From positions 38,143-102,142 of the forward strand of contig CAMWSS010000003.1 of the NCBI GenBank assembly GCA_947177035.1: DNA of 64,000 nucleotides. The letters run 5' to 3'. Below, one piece after another: positions 1-9,792 of this stretch. The notes under the pieces are model-generated. The model saw nothing but the letters and a program-made list of their open reading frames with translations. It was not told the origin of the DNA and did no database searches. The translations under genes and the position numbers were made by a program. This stretch comes from an uncultured Porphyromonadaceae bacterium. GTDB taxonomy: Bacteria; Bacteroidota; Bacteroidia; Bacteroidales; Muribaculaceae. Each line of letters starts with the position of its first letter. Position 1 is the first letter of the stretch.

Positions 1-284
1 AGGGCGCGGTGCATGGCCAGGATCGAGGCTTTGAGAATGTTGATCCGGTCGATTTCGGCCGCATCGACCGAGGCGACAGCCCACGCCAGGGCCTCTTTTT
101 CGATGATGGCCCGCAGCCTGTCGCGCGAGCGCTCTGTCAGCTGCTTGGAGTCGTTGAGGTCAGGATGTGAGAATCCGCGCGGCAGGATCACCGCGGCGGC
201 AAACACGGGGCCGGCAAGGCATCCGCGGCCGGCTTCGTCGCAACCGGCTTCGACAAGGTCCGGAGAAAGGGAGTCTGGCAACAT
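1..284 (-). CDS. rnhB: Ribonuclease HII, N-terminal part (truncated by window edge)
   Basis: Reverse-strand translation [48 protein letters not shown], containing the RNase HII DEAGRG motif. Confidence 0.9.
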   Translation of the reverse strand, partial: MLPDSLSPDLVEAGCDEAGRGCLAGPVFAAAVILPRGFSHPDLNDSKQLTERSRDRLRAIIEKEALAWAVASVDAAEIDRINILKASILAMHRA

Positions 285-332
285 TTATTATCAAACAAGC
301 TCTTAGTGTGGGGAGGAGGAGGGAGAATCTTT

Positions 333-785
333 TCAGATGATGACCTTGTAGCGGCGCATCACCGAGCGCACACGGGCCATAAACATATTGACAGAGACCG
401 GCTTGCACAGCACCATGTCGACACCTGCATTGTAGGCGTCGACTGATTCTTCGTGCGAGAGCATCACTATCGCGCAGTCATTGCCCGACTCACTTTGACG
501 GATCTGGCGCAGAGTCTCGACGGCATGGTCGGCGGTGAGCGGGTCGCAGTCCACCACAAAAAGGCGACAGCGTCCGCATTCCAGAGCCAAGGCATCGAAA
601 ATCCGCATTTCCTTCACGGCCACTCCGACTTCGCGCAATGAGGTAGCGATCAAGCGCCTGAGCCTGACATCTTCGGATGCGACAACCGCTGCGGCTACCG
701 TTTCGGAGAAGCCAAGGGCATAATCATTGTCAATGGAGCTATTCATCATCTCTTCGGGAGGACAAAGGTAATGAGCATTCTCCAA
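333..785 (-). CDS. Orphan response-regulator receiver-like protein
   Basis: 150 aa; VVDCDP phospho-acceptor-like strand and LCKPVS lysine motif; no output domain. Confidence 0.6.
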   Translation of the reverse strand: MENAHYLCPPEEMMNSSIDNDYALGFSETVAAAVVASEDVRLRRLIATSLREVGVAVKEMRIFDALALECGRCRLFVVDCDPLTADHAVETLRQIRQSESGNDCAIVMLSHEESVDAYNAGVDMVLCKPVSVNMFMARVRSVMRRYKVII

Positions 786-863
786 TCAGTCTCACACGGT
801 AACCCGTTTGTATTGCGATTTTGTTGGTTCTTTAACCTGCGGGCGACATTCCCGCGCTCATTG

Positions 864-1580
864 TCATGAAAGGCGCGTCGCAGCCAGTGCGAAGACCGAC
901 AGCCTGGCCTCAGGAAATGCGTCATGGAGCGCTTCGGCGCAGGCCGCGACAGTGGCTCCAGTTGTGATCACGTCGTCGACAATAAGAATGTGGGCCGGCG
1001 GCGGCGATATTTTCCGTTTCATAAAGAAAGTGTGGCGGGCATTGGCCAGACGGTCGGCCGCATTTTTGCGCGTCTGGCTGGAATGATGGCGCGCCCCGAG
1101 CAGATCTGTCACCGCCGCCGCTCCGACCACATCGGCAATCCCCATAGCCACGGCGTGTGACTGATTGTAGCCGCGGCCGATGATCCGGCGCAGGCTGAGC
1201 GGCACGGGCTGTATGGCATCGACACCGTCGAAGAATCCTGTGCCGGCGATCTGCGAGGCATAGTCGCGTGCGAGGCGGCGTCCGACGGATGGCAGACCGG
1301 AATATTTCACGCGATGGATCAGCGTGGCATAGGGCGAGTGCTTCTCATAGTGGAACAATGCTGTGGCGCGGTGTATCGGCGCATGACACATCAGTCTTTC
1401 GTGCAGATTGTTCCATTCCGGAGAGTGGTGAAATCCGGTGTGAGGCATGTTGAGCAGGCACCCGATGCAGAGATCGCGCTCGCCGGCCACCAGCACCCGG
1501 CCGCAGACCAGACACACGTCGGGATAGACAACCGACAGCAGGGCCTCAGTCAGTCGGCGCAACATCGCTGTCGTCGCCAA
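864..1580 (-). CDS. ComF family phosphoribosyltransferase-like protein
   Basis: N-terminal CLVCGR/CIGC cysteines, RGYNQ and ILIVDDVITTGAT PRPP-binding motif. Confidence 0.9.
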   Translation of the reverse strand: MATTAMLRRLTEALLSVVYPDVCLVCGRVLVAGERDLCIGCLLNMPHTGFHHSPEWNNLHERLMCHAPIHRATALFHYEKHSPYATLIHRVKYSGLPSVGRRLARDYASQIAGTGFFDGVDAIQPVPLSLRRIIGRGYNQSHAVAMGIADVVGAAAVTDLLGARHHSSQTRKNAADRLANARHTFFMKRKISPPPAHILIVDDVITTGATVAACAEALHDAFPEARLSVFALAATRLS

Positions 1581-2046
1581 GGGCGCCGCTTTCCACCACC
1601 CGCATGATCAGCGACGGTTCGAAGCCGCGCCCGGCGGCAAATCGCATCAACTTGCCGCAGATGGCATATTCGTCATCACTGTCGGGCAGCTGCCGCAGCT
1701 TGGCCCTCAGCAGCGCCAGAAGGTTTGCTTCATAGACCTGCTGATCGATCTCTTCATCAAGAGCTTCGTCGATATACTCGCGGTCAACCCGCTTGAGCCT
1801 CAGCGCCTGGCTGATTTTCAGGCGTCCCCAGCGCGAATAGAGGTAGCGGTCGCGCACAAAGGCCCGGGCGAAGCGGCCGTCGTCGATAAACCTGGAGTCG
1901 ACAAGGCTCTGCACAACCTGTTCGGCCCGGCGGCCCGTCACCCCCCACCGACGGAGTTTTTCAAGGGCTTCGCCGGTGCTCACTTCCGCGCGCGCGCAGA
2001 GGTCTTGCAACTTTGCCAGAGCCTGTTCGGGAGTGAGAATCTTCAT
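1546..2046 (-). CDS. recX: Regulatory protein RecX
   Basis: RecX-like three-helix repeats (LVDSRFIDDGRFARAFVRDRYLYSRWGRLKISQAL). Confidence 0.85.
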   Translation of the reverse strand: MKILTPEQALAKLQDLCARAEVSTGEALEKLRRWGVTGRRAEQVVQSLVDSRFIDDGRFARAFVRDRYLYSRWGRLKISQALRLKRVDREYIDEALDEEIDQQVYEANLLALLRAKLRQLPDSDDEYAICGKLMRFAAGRGFEPSLIMRVVESGALGDDSDVAPTD

Positions 2047-2897
2047 CGGCGGCGGGAGATTACGGCAAAACGCCGCCGCCCGTAAAGGTCGGCAGTGATT
2101 TCAACTTCGCTGAAACCCGACTCGGCTGCCAGAGCGACATAACACCCTGACTGGAGCGGATTTATCTCAAAGAACACCGCGCCGTCATCGGCCAGGTGAG
2201 AGGCGGCATAGCCAAGCACCGCGCGATAGAAGCGCAGCGGATCGCCGTCGGGCACAAAAAGCGCCAGCCCCGGCTCATGATCAAGCACATGCGGCTCCAT
2301 AAGCGTCCGTTCGGACTCCATCACATATGGCGGGTTGCTGACGATCACATCGAATTGCCCGGCAGGCATCGAGCAGGCATCGAGCAGGTCGGCCCGGCGG
2401 AAGTCGACGCGGACTCCACTCGCAGCCGCATTTTCACGCGCCACCGCAAGCGCGGCGTCACTGACGTCGATGGCCGTGACGGCCGGAAAGCGCAGGCGTC
2501 GGGCAAGCGAGATGGCAATGCATCCGGAGCCTGTGCCGCAGTCGAGCAGGCGCAGGTCCGTTCTGTCACCACAGAAATCGGCTACCATATCGGCCAGCTG
2601 TTCTGTTTCCGGGCGCGGGATAAGCACGTCGGGCGTCACCTTGAGGGTGAGACCGCAGAAACGCGCATGGCCCATCACATACTGGATCGGCTCGCCGTTT
2701 TGCAGGCGCGTCAGTATGGCATCGATTTTCCCGGGAATGAACGGCGGCACGGCGGACTCCGCGCGAAGCACAGTTTCTACCGGAGTCAGGCGCATCACGT
2801 CTTCAAGGATGATGCGCTCCATGGCCGCCGCCTCGCCCGCGCCGAAACGGGGGGTCAGCGCCGAGCGTATGCCGTGCGACAATTCTCTGACAGTCAT
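2043..2897 (-). CDS. prmC: Peptide chain release factor N5-glutamine methyltransferase
   Basis: IPRPETEQL, LDCGTGSGCIAISLA and SNPPYV motifs. Confidence 0.93.
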   Translation of the reverse strand: MTVRELSHGIRSALTPRFGAGEAAAMERIILEDVMRLTPVETVLRAESAVPPFIPGKIDAILTRLQNGEPIQYVMGHARFCGLTLKVTPDVLIPRPETEQLADMVADFCGDRTDLRLLDCGTGSGCIAISLARRLRFPAVTAIDVSDAALAVARENAAASGVRVDFRRADLLDACSMPAGQFDVIVSNPPYVMESERTLMEPHVLDHEPGLALFVPDGDPLRFYRAVLGYAASHLADDGAVFFEINPLQSGCYVALAAESGFSEVEITADLYGRRRFAVISRRR

Positions 2898-2993
2898 ATG
2901 CTATATCTGATACGTGTGGTGAAGGGCAAGGATAATAAAAAAGCCGTCCTGATCTGAATCCAGGCCGGCAATTTTTTTCTGCTAAGTTGTGAA

Positions 2994-3206
2994 TTATTCA
3001 GCAACTACGGTGCTGTCAGCGCAGCAAGCAGCAGTGTCAGCGCAGCAAGCGGCGGTGTCAGCGCAGCAAGCAGCTGAGTCAACCACTTCTTCGATCACTT
3101 CTACTTCAGTAGCAGCAGCTTCTTCGGTCTGAGCTTCCTTGTTGCCACCGCAGGCTACGAGAGCAGCAGCCGATGCTACAGCGAGCATGAGAATGTACTT
3201 TTTCAT
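2994..3206 (-). CDS. Small lipoprotein with CCADTAA tandem repeats
   Basis: 70 aa; signal peptide with LVAC lipobox; C-terminus AACCADTAACCADTAACCADSTVVAE. Confidence 0.75.
   Translation of the reverse strand: MKKYILMLAVASAAALVACGGNKEAQTEEAAATEVEVIEEVVDSAACCADTAACCADTAACCADSTVVAE
3015..3077. repeat. Three tandem 21-bp units encoding the CCADTAA repeat
   Basis: gtcagcgcagcaagcagcagt / gtcagcgcagcaagcggcggt / gtcagcgcagcaagcagctga. Confidence 0.9.
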
Positions 3207-3373
3207 TTTGTTTTTAGTTTAATTGAGTATAACGTTATTTTGTGCTTCAAAAACGGTGCAAAGTTATGGCAAAAAAATGAACTTGCAAACATTTTTTAGG
3301 ATTTTTTTTGATTTTTAGCTAAAAAACGGATATTTTTCTTTATCTGCAAAGTTCAGAATAGCCTTATCTGCCA

Positions 3374-4666
3374 CTATGTCAACACTTTCACTCTCACGCT
3401 TGCAATGCGGTGGGATGATATGTCAAGAATCAGGAAACGGCATCGGCCATATGCCAGGCTCTCTTTTTCTTTCGGGAAGTCTCCTTTGATGGCCAGAAGC
3501 ATGCCTGCAAGTGTCTCGCAGTCTTCGGTCACGCCGGCAAAAGAGTCTTCATCCAGTCCGGTAATGCGGAAAAAGTCGTTGAGAAGCGTTTTTCCGTCAA
3601 AGACGTATGTGTCGTCAGGCAGCCGCCGATACGTCTGCTGCTCTTCGTCGTATTCGTCATTGATGTCGCCGACAATCTCTTCAAGCACGTCTTCCAGAGT
3701 GACCACTCCCTGCGTTCCGCCGAATTCGTCGACCACGATGGCCATATGCACCTTGCGCCGGCGGAAGTCTTCGAGCAGGTCGTCGATCATACGCGATTCG
3801 GGGACGAAATATGCCTGGCGCAGGAGGCTCTGCCAGCGGAAGCCTTCGGGCCGTCCCTCGACATAGGGGAGGAGGTCGCGGCTGTAGAGCACGCCTTTTA
3901 TGTTGTCCTGCGTCTGCTCATAGACCGGAATGCGCGCATAGCCGCTCTCGTTGACCACCTCCATCACCGTTGAGAAGTCTGAGTCCATGTCGAGGTCGGT
4001 CATGTCGACGCGGGGCGTCATGATCTCGGAGGCGGTCGTGTCGCCGAATTTGAGGATTTCCTGAAGCATCTGGCGGTCGTCGCGCTTCTCCACGTCGTCG
4101 GTCAGTTCCAGCGCCTGGCTCAGCTCGTCGGCAGATATGTTATGAGGCTTTTTGGCAACGACACGGTGCACGATCGATGAGCTGCGCACAAGCATCGATG
4201 CGGGCAGATATAGCAGCCTGACCAGAAAGGAGAGAGCGCCGGAGGCCATGTGAGCCCACTTCAGCGGCCTGGTCTGGGCATATAGTTTGGGGAGTATCTC
4301 GCCAAACAGCAGAATCAGGAAGGTGAGGATGACCGATTGCAGGATGAAGCTCAGCACCGCGCCCATGCCCGAGAAGACAGGGCCAAGGGCAAAGTTGGTG
4401 AGCACGACTATGGTCACGTTGACAAGGTTGTTGGCGATGAGGATCGTTGCGAGCAGCCGCTCCGGATTCGCGAGCAGCCGGCGCACCGCGGCGTTGCGGT
4501 CGGCCGAGTCATGTTCCCGGTCATCATCATCGAGTGCGTCGGGCGAAAGGGAGAAAAAGGCTATTTCACTTCCCGACACGAAGCCGGAAGCCGCCAGCGC
4601 CATAATGGCTACGACAAGCGCCACGATCTGCGTGGCATTCAGATATAAAAAAGGGTCAGGGTCCAT
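3374..4666 (-). CDS. CNNM/CBS-domain hemolysin-family protein (GldE/CorC-like)
   Basis: N-terminal CNNM membrane domain (GSEIAFFSL), CBS pair with VVDEFGGTQGVVTLEDVLEEIVGDI, C-terminal CorC domain. Confidence 0.88.
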   Translation of the reverse strand: MDPDPFLYLNATQIVALVVAIMALAASGFVSGSEIAFFSLSPDALDDDDREHDSADRNAAVRRLLANPERLLATILIANNLVNVTIVVLTNFALGPVFSGMGAVLSFILQSVILTFLILLFGEILPKLYAQTRPLKWAHMASGALSFLVRLLYLPASMLVRSSSIVHRVVAKKPHNISADELSQALELTDDVEKRDDRQMLQEILKFGDTTASEIMTPRVDMTDLDMDSDFSTVMEVVNESGYARIPVYEQTQDNIKGVLYSRDLLPYVEGRPEGFRWQSLLRQAYFVPESRMIDDLLEDFRRRKVHMAIVVDEFGGTQGVVTLEDVLEEIVGDINDEYDEEQQTYRRLPDDTYVFDGKTLLNDFFRITGLDEDSFAGVTEDCETLAGMLLAIKGDFPKEKESLAYGRCRFLILDISSHRIASVRVKVLT

Positions 4667-4772
4667 AAATCAACCGCAAATTTAGCACTTTTTCCGCATT
4701 CTGCCAAAAATGCGGCATCGCCCCCGGCAATGGCCGGAGGCGATGGATCGGTTACGGGTCGGAAGCGTATGT

Positions 4773-5483
4773 TCAGTAAACGAGGGTGCCGATCGGCTCG
4801 CCCGAGAGGACTTTGGCGAGATTTCCCGGAGTGTCCATGTCGAACACGATGATCGGCAGGTGATTTTCCTTGCACATGGCGGTGGCCGTGAGGTCCATCA
4901 CCTTGAGACCGCGCTGATAGACTTCGTCGTAGGTGATTGAGTCGAACTTTGTGGCCGACGGGTCTTTTTCAGGGTCGGCGGTGTAGATGCCGTCGACGCG
5001 TGTTCCTTTGAGCATCACGTCGGCCTCGACTTCCACTCCGCGGAGCGAGGCGCCGGTGTCGGTGGTGAAGAAGGGATTACCGGTGCCTCCGCTGAGAATG
5101 GCCACTTTGCCGGCACGCATTGCGTCGATGGCGCGCCATTTCGAGTAGTGGTGGCCTATGGGGTGCATGGCTATGGCAGTGAGCACTTCGGCCGGCTGTC
5201 CGACTGATTCGAGCGCAGAGCTGAGAGCCAGCGAGTTGATCACAGTGGCGAGCATACCCATCTGGTCGCCCTTGACTCTGTCGAAGCCCTGCGAGGCGCC
5301 TTTGAGTCCGCGGAATATGTTGCCTCCGCCGATGACGATGGCCACTTCGATGCCGGAGCGCACAGCTTCAGCGATCTGGAGGGCATACTGGTTAAGACGG
5401 GTGGTGTCTATTCCGTGGCCTGAGCCGGCGGCGAGTGACTCGCCGCTCAGCTTCAGAAGCACACGTTTGAATTTACGCTCCAT
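4773..5483 (-). CDS. pyrH: UMP kinase
   Basis: KRVLLKLSGESL, VIGGGNIFRG and GGTGNPFFTTDT motifs. Confidence 0.96.
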   Translation of the reverse strand: MERKFKRVLLKLSGESLAAGSGHGIDTTRLNQYALQIAEAVRSGIEVAIVIGGGNIFRGLKGASQGFDRVKGDQMGMLATVINSLALSSALESVGQPAEVLTAIAMHPIGHHYSKWRAIDAMRAGKVAILSGGTGNPFFTTDTGASLRGVEVEADVMLKGTRVDGIYTADPEKDPSATKFDSITYDEVYQRGLKVMDLTATAMCKENHLPIIVFDMDTPGNLAKVLSGEPIGTLVY

Positions 5484-5490
5484 ATCGGGA

Positions 5491-7170
5491 TCAGAGTACT
5501 GAAGAGATGTTGAAGCGCGAGAACTCGAGGTCGTTGCGGGCGCGATCGGCCATTGTGCGGTCGAGTCTGATCGACTGACGCAGGTTGGTGAGGATCATCG
5601 CTTCGTTGTTTGTGCGGGCGCCGAGCACAGCCATTATATAATAGGTGTAGGCGTCGGGGTTGGAGATGGCGGCAAGAGTCTTCTTGGCACCGGAATAGTC
5701 CTTGGTGAGGATCTGGGCCACGGCGGCATTGTTGGAGTTGACGCCTTCGAGCGCACGGGCAGCAGCGACGTTGTCGCCCTGTTTGAGATAGTAGACGCCG
5801 AGAGCTTCGCCGAGTTCGGGAGCGGCGGCGGCATTGCCGAAGCGGCTCTGGGCACCTTCATAGTTGGCGTCGATCATGTCTACCAGGCCGAGGTTCATCT
5901 GGGGTTCGGCAGCGGCCGGGGCAAGGCGTGCGGCCTGGGCGAAGCATTCGCGTGCGGCGGCATAGTCACCGGCGCGATACTGGCAGAGGCCGACGTTGTT
6001 GAATGTGCGGTAGTCGGTGGGATAGAGTTCGGCAGCGGTGGAGTAGATCTGCACTTTTTCGTCGTTGCTGTCGGTGAGAGTGGCGAGGTAGAGCAGTTCG
6101 TCGACGCTGAGTTCGGAGGGGTTGGAGCGATATGCCGCACGGATTTCGTCGTCGCTCTTGCCGATCACGTTGATTTTGGCGCTGATGCGCGAGTAGCGCA
6201 GCTGCGGCAGGATCTCTTCGGCCAGCTGTTCGAATACGTTGGTGAGGTTGCGCAGTTCACGGTCGCGGACATCGGGATCCTTATACATTTGCAGCACACT
6301 GAGGATAAGGTCTTTGTCCTGGATGTTGCTGGCTTCGACCAGACGTTTGAAACCGTCCCAGTCTTCGGGGGTGAAATCGGCGGTAAGTTCACCGAACGAT
6401 TTGCCCTTGAGCTGCTTGTTCATGTAGTCGACGGTTGTCTTTTCGCGTTTTTCGGCAAGCTTGGTGTTGAATTCCATTGTGCCGTCGGGCGAAGCGTATG
6501 AACGGATGTTGATCTCCTCGATCTCGCGACGGGAGTCAGCGCTTGCTTCGTCGATCTGCTTGTGGAGGTTGGTCACGGCCTCTGTGCGCAGCTGGTTGTC
6601 GCGGATGTTTGCCTGGTTGATCAGGAACATGATGTCGGCGTCATATTTTTCGGCGATCACGCGCTGGAATTTATCGGCGCCGAGGGCGGGGTTGACAGAG
6701 CCGACAGTGGCGAGAGTGGCGGTTGCGACCACGCCGTTAGCGACTGTCACGCGGGGGAGGACATAGGTTTTTGAACCTTGAACCACGTTGAAGGCCAGTT
6801 CGAGGTTGCTGTGTGCCATCTCAGGGGTGTAGGCCACTTTGACGGGAATTGTCACCGCGCCGCCTTTTTCATAGGAGATGGTCGGGTTGTTGCCGCGCAC
6901 TTTCTCACCCTGGAAGGTGTATGACGCGGAAGCGGCTTCGCCACCCTGCCATGCGACATAGGGGGTGACGGTCACCACGGCGTTTTTGCGGAAATATTTG
7001 GCGGGAATGCGGGCCGACACTGTGGCGGGAACGTTTTCGCCGACAACTTCGAGTGGATTGGGGTTGACTGTGAAATAGTCAGCTTTCATCTGCCCGAGCT
7101 TTTTTGAGCAGCCGGTGGTGAGGGTCATGGCTGCTGCCAGGGCAAGAGTGATAGAGATTTTGCTGTTCAT
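5491..7170 (-). CDS. Lipoprotein with OmpA-like region and TPR repeats
   Basis: Lipobox TTGC; IEEINIRSYASPDG..EFNTKLAEKRE resembles OmpA-type core; C-terminal TPRs (YRTFNNVGLCQYRAGDYAAARECFAQAARLAP). Confidence 0.75.
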   Translation of the reverse strand: MNSKISITLALAAAMTLTTGCSKKLGQMKADYFTVNPNPLEVVGENVPATVSARIPAKYFRKNAVVTVTPYVAWQGGEAASASYTFQGEKVRGNNPTISYEKGGAVTIPVKVAYTPEMAHSNLELAFNVVQGSKTYVLPRVTVANGVVATATLATVGSVNPALGADKFQRVIAEKYDADIMFLINQANIRDNQLRTEAVTNLHKQIDEASADSRREIEEINIRSYASPDGTMEFNTKLAEKREKTTVDYMNKQLKGKSFGELTADFTPEDWDGFKRLVEASNIQDKDLILSVLQMYKDPDVRDRELRNLTNVFEQLAEEILPQLRYSRISAKINVIGKSDDEIRAAYRSNPSELSVDELLYLATLTDSNDEKVQIYSTAAELYPTDYRTFNNVGLCQYRAGDYAAARECFAQAARLAPAAAEPQMNLGLVDMIDANYEGAQSRFGNAAAAPELGEALGVYYLKQGDNVAAARALEGVNSNNAAVAQILTKDYSGAKKTLAAISNPDAYTYYIMAVLGARTNNEAMILTNLRQSIRLDRTMADRARNDLEFSRFNISSVL

Positions 7171-7384
7171 TTTTTACGATGGATGAATGATTTGATGTAG
7201 TAATTATTAACTGCCTGCAAATTTAGCAATAATTTTTGAGTCGCATCACATAATAACCGATTAAAGTGAGTCATCATCCGGCTTGTTCATTCAGTTTTCA
7301 GGGTTTGCATGTCAGCACTCGGCCTGAAGATGATTTTTTTTGAGGAAATTTCATTTTTTTAAGTGCGGTTCGGAGATTTGTGCG

Positions 7385-7393
7385 TAACTTTGC
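7385..7393 (+). promoter_or_regulatory. Bacteroidetes -7 element (TAACTTTGC) upstream of PurF-like gene
   Basis: Matches TAnnTTTG, about 40 nt upstream of the start codon. Confidence 0.6.
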
Positions 7394-7432
7394 ACTTTCA
7401 TTTCCAACATCAGATACAAAGTAACAGATCTT

Positions 7433-8845
7433 ATGGGAGGTTTCTTTGGGGTCGCCGCCAAGCATAGTTGCCGCGCCGACCTGTTTTATGGAGTTGATTA
7501 CAACTCCCATCTTGGCACCCGTCGCGCGGGTATGGCCACTTATGACTCGGCAGAGCATCGTTTCTGCCGTTCGATCCACAGCCTTGAAAGCACATATTTC
7601 CGGACAAAATTCGAGGCTGAGCTTCCGAAGTTTAAAGGCGACACCGGCATCGGCGTGATCAGCGACACCGATCCGCAGCCCATTATCATCAATTCCCATC
7701 TTGGCAAATATGCGATAGTCACCGTAGCCAAGATCAGCAACATCGACGCGCTTGAGCGCGAGCTGCTGGACGCGGGAGTCCATTTCGGAGAGCTGAGCGG
7801 CGGAGTGACCAATCAGACGGAGCTTGTGGCTCTGCTGATCAACCGCGGGCGCACGTTTACGGAAGGCATCGAGAACGTGTACAACAAGATCAAAGGGTCA
7901 TGCTCGATGCTGATCCTGACAGAACACAATTCCATCATCGCCGCGCGCGACAGACTCGGGCGCACCCCGATCGTGCTCGGACACAAGGACGGCGCCTATG
8001 CCGCCACGTCGGAAACGACGGCGTTTCCCAATCTGGAGTTCGAGCCGCTGCGCGATCTTGGCCCCGGCGAGATCGTGGAGTTCACGGCCGACGGAGTGAA
8101 CGTGTTGCGCGAGCCTGGCGAAGAGATGCAGATTTGTTCGTTTCTGTGGGTATATTACGGCTTCCCCACTTCATGCTATGAAGGGAAAAACGTGGAAGAA
8201 ATGCGTTTCGACACCGGCTTCATCATGGGCCAGAAAGACGACACTCCGGTTGACTGCGCATGCGGCATACCTGACTCCGGCGTCGGCATGGCGCTGGGCT
8301 ATGCGGCCGGCAAGGGCGTACCCTATCGCCGCTGCATATCGAAGTACACTCCCACATGGCCGCGCAGTTTCACTCCCAGCGACCAGTCCATGCGCAATCT
8401 GGTGGCCAAGATGAAACTGGTGCCCAACCGCGCCATGCTGTCGGGCAAGCGCGCGCTGTTCTGCGACGACTCGATAGTGCGCGGCACCCAGCTCAACGAC
8501 AACGTGAAAGAGCTGTTCAGATACGGCGCCAAGGAGGTGCACATGCGCATCGCCTGCCCCCCGCTCATCTATGGATGCCGCTATGTCGGCTTCACGTCTT
8601 CGAAAAGCGACATGGAGCTGCTGACCCGCCGCATCATCGGCGAGCTTGAAGGCGATCCCGACAAGAATCTGGAAGAATATGCCCGCACAGGTTCACCGCA
8701 ATATTGCGCGATGGTTGAGAAGATTCGCCAGCGCTTCAATCTGACGTCGCTGAAGTTCAATACCATTGAAACCCTGATCGAGGCCATCGGCCTGCCAAAG
8801 TGCAAAGTGTGCACACACTGCTTCGACGGAACCGGCCGCGGCTGA
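7433..8845 (+). CDS. Amidophosphoribosyltransferase-like protein (PurF paralogue, no Cys2)
   Basis: N-terminal MGGFFGVA..SHLGTRRAGMATYD; PRTase motif ALFCDDSIVRGTQL; C-terminal CKVCTHCFDGTGRG. Confidence 0.85.
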   Translation: MGGFFGVAAKHSCRADLFYGVDYNSHLGTRRAGMATYDSAEHRFCRSIHSLESTYFRTKFEAELPKFKGDTGIGVISDTDPQPIIINSHLGKYAIVTVAKISNIDALERELLDAGVHFGELSGGVTNQTELVALLINRGRTFTEGIENVYNKIKGSCSMLILTEHNSIIAARDRLGRTPIVLGHKDGAYAATSETTAFPNLEFEPLRDLGPGEIVEFTADGVNVLREPGEEMQICSFLWVYYGFPTSCYEGKNVEEMRFDTGFIMGQKDDTPVDCACGIPDSGVGMALGYAAGKGVPYRRCISKYTPTWPRSFTPSDQSMRNLVAKMKLVPNRAMLSGKRALFCDDSIVRGTQLNDNVKELFRYGAKEVHMRIACPPLIYGCRYVGFTSSKSDMELLTRRIIGELEGDPDKNLEEYARTGSPQYCAMVEKIRQRFNLTSLKFNTIETLIEAIGLPKCKVCTHCFDGTGRG

Positions 8846-8894
8846 TTTAACCATTATTAACACAGTTAAAGACTCTTATCCAGCAGAAAAAGAG

Positions 8895-8903
8895 TAACTT
8901 TGC
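8895..8903 (+). promoter_or_regulatory. -7 element (TAACTTTGC) upstream of rplU
   Basis: TAnnTTTG match followed by about a 100-nt leader. Confidence 0.55.
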
Positions 8904-9000
8904 ACCCGCAAAATCATATTTATTTCGCCCGGGCCGACCAAGCAGGCGGCATAGCGCAGCCTCGCCCGACGAAGCTAACCATCTACACCTAACCAAACTA

Positions 9001-9321
9001 ATGTACGTTATCGTAGAAATCCAGGGCCAGCAGTTCAAAGCTGAAAAGGACAAGTTCCTTTATGTCCACTATCTCGGCGACAACGCCGCAGAAGGCTCCA
9101 CAGTGGAGTTTGACCGCGTGCTTCTCGTTGACGCCGACGGTGCCGTGAAAGTCGGCGCTCCCACCGTTGAAGGCGCAAAAGTCGTTTGCGAAGTAAAGCG
9201 TCAGCTTGTCAAGGGCGACAAAGTCATCGTCTTCAAGAAAAAACGCCGCAAAGGCTATCGCCGCAAAAACGGCCATCGCCAGTGCTTCACTCAGGTAGTG
9301 ATCAAAGACATTGTTGCATAA
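9001..9321 (+). CDS. rplU: 50S ribosomal protein L21
   Basis: [22 protein letters not shown].. and [15 protein letters not shown]. Confidence 0.97.
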   Translation: MYVIVEIQGQQFKAEKDKFLYVHYLGDNAAEGSTVEFDRVLLVDADGAVKVGAPTVEGAKVVCEVKRQLVKGDKVIVFKKKRRKGYRRKNGHRQCFTQVVIKDIVA

Positions 9322-9346
9322 CTCTTAAACCCCAAGTTAGTAAGAA

Positions 9347-9610
9347 ATGGCACATAAGAAAGGTGTCGGCAGTTCAAAGAACGGCCGCGAATCAGAAAGC
9401 AAACGACTCGGAGTTAAGATTTTTGGCGGCCAGTTCTGCAAGGCCGGCAACATCCTGAAGCGTCAGCGTGGCACCGTTCACCATCCCGGTCTGAACGTTG
9501 GCATCGGCAAGGACCACACCCTCTATGCTCTTGTAGACGGCACCGTCCTGTTCACCGAAGGCCGCAACGGACGTCGCTTCATCAACGTGACTCCCGTGGC
9601 TGAGGCATAA
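9347..9610 (+). CDS. rpmA: 50S ribosomal protein L27
   Basis: [49 protein letters not shown]. Confidence 0.97.
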   Translation: MAHKKGVGSSKNGRESESKRLGVKIFGGQFCKAGNILKRQRGTVHHPGLNVGIGKDHTLYALVDGTVLFTEGRNGRRFINVTPVAEA

Positions 9611-9645
9611 GCTTCGCCACCGCAACACAAAACCTATTACACGCC

Positions 9646-9675
9646 GCAGGGCGCGACCGATCGGTCGCGCCCTGC
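9646..9675 (+). terminator. GC-rich palindrome downstream of rpmA
   Basis: Perfect 30-bp palindrome gcagggcgcgaccga|tcggtcgcgccctgc; no strong T tract. Confidence 0.55.
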
Positions 9676-9792
9676 CTGCGTTTGCTGCGGCGTCCGCCCG
9701 GCGGGCGGCTCTCTTTATCGTGTCGGTTGCTCACGGTGATATTTCAGCATCTCCACGAAAAGATAATGCCGCGACACATAAATCCGGATTCT

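Noticed and set aside
7298-7783. 161-aa minus-strand ORF across the PurF-like gene start
   Set aside because: Antisense to a gene with clear promoter and start; no domain signal
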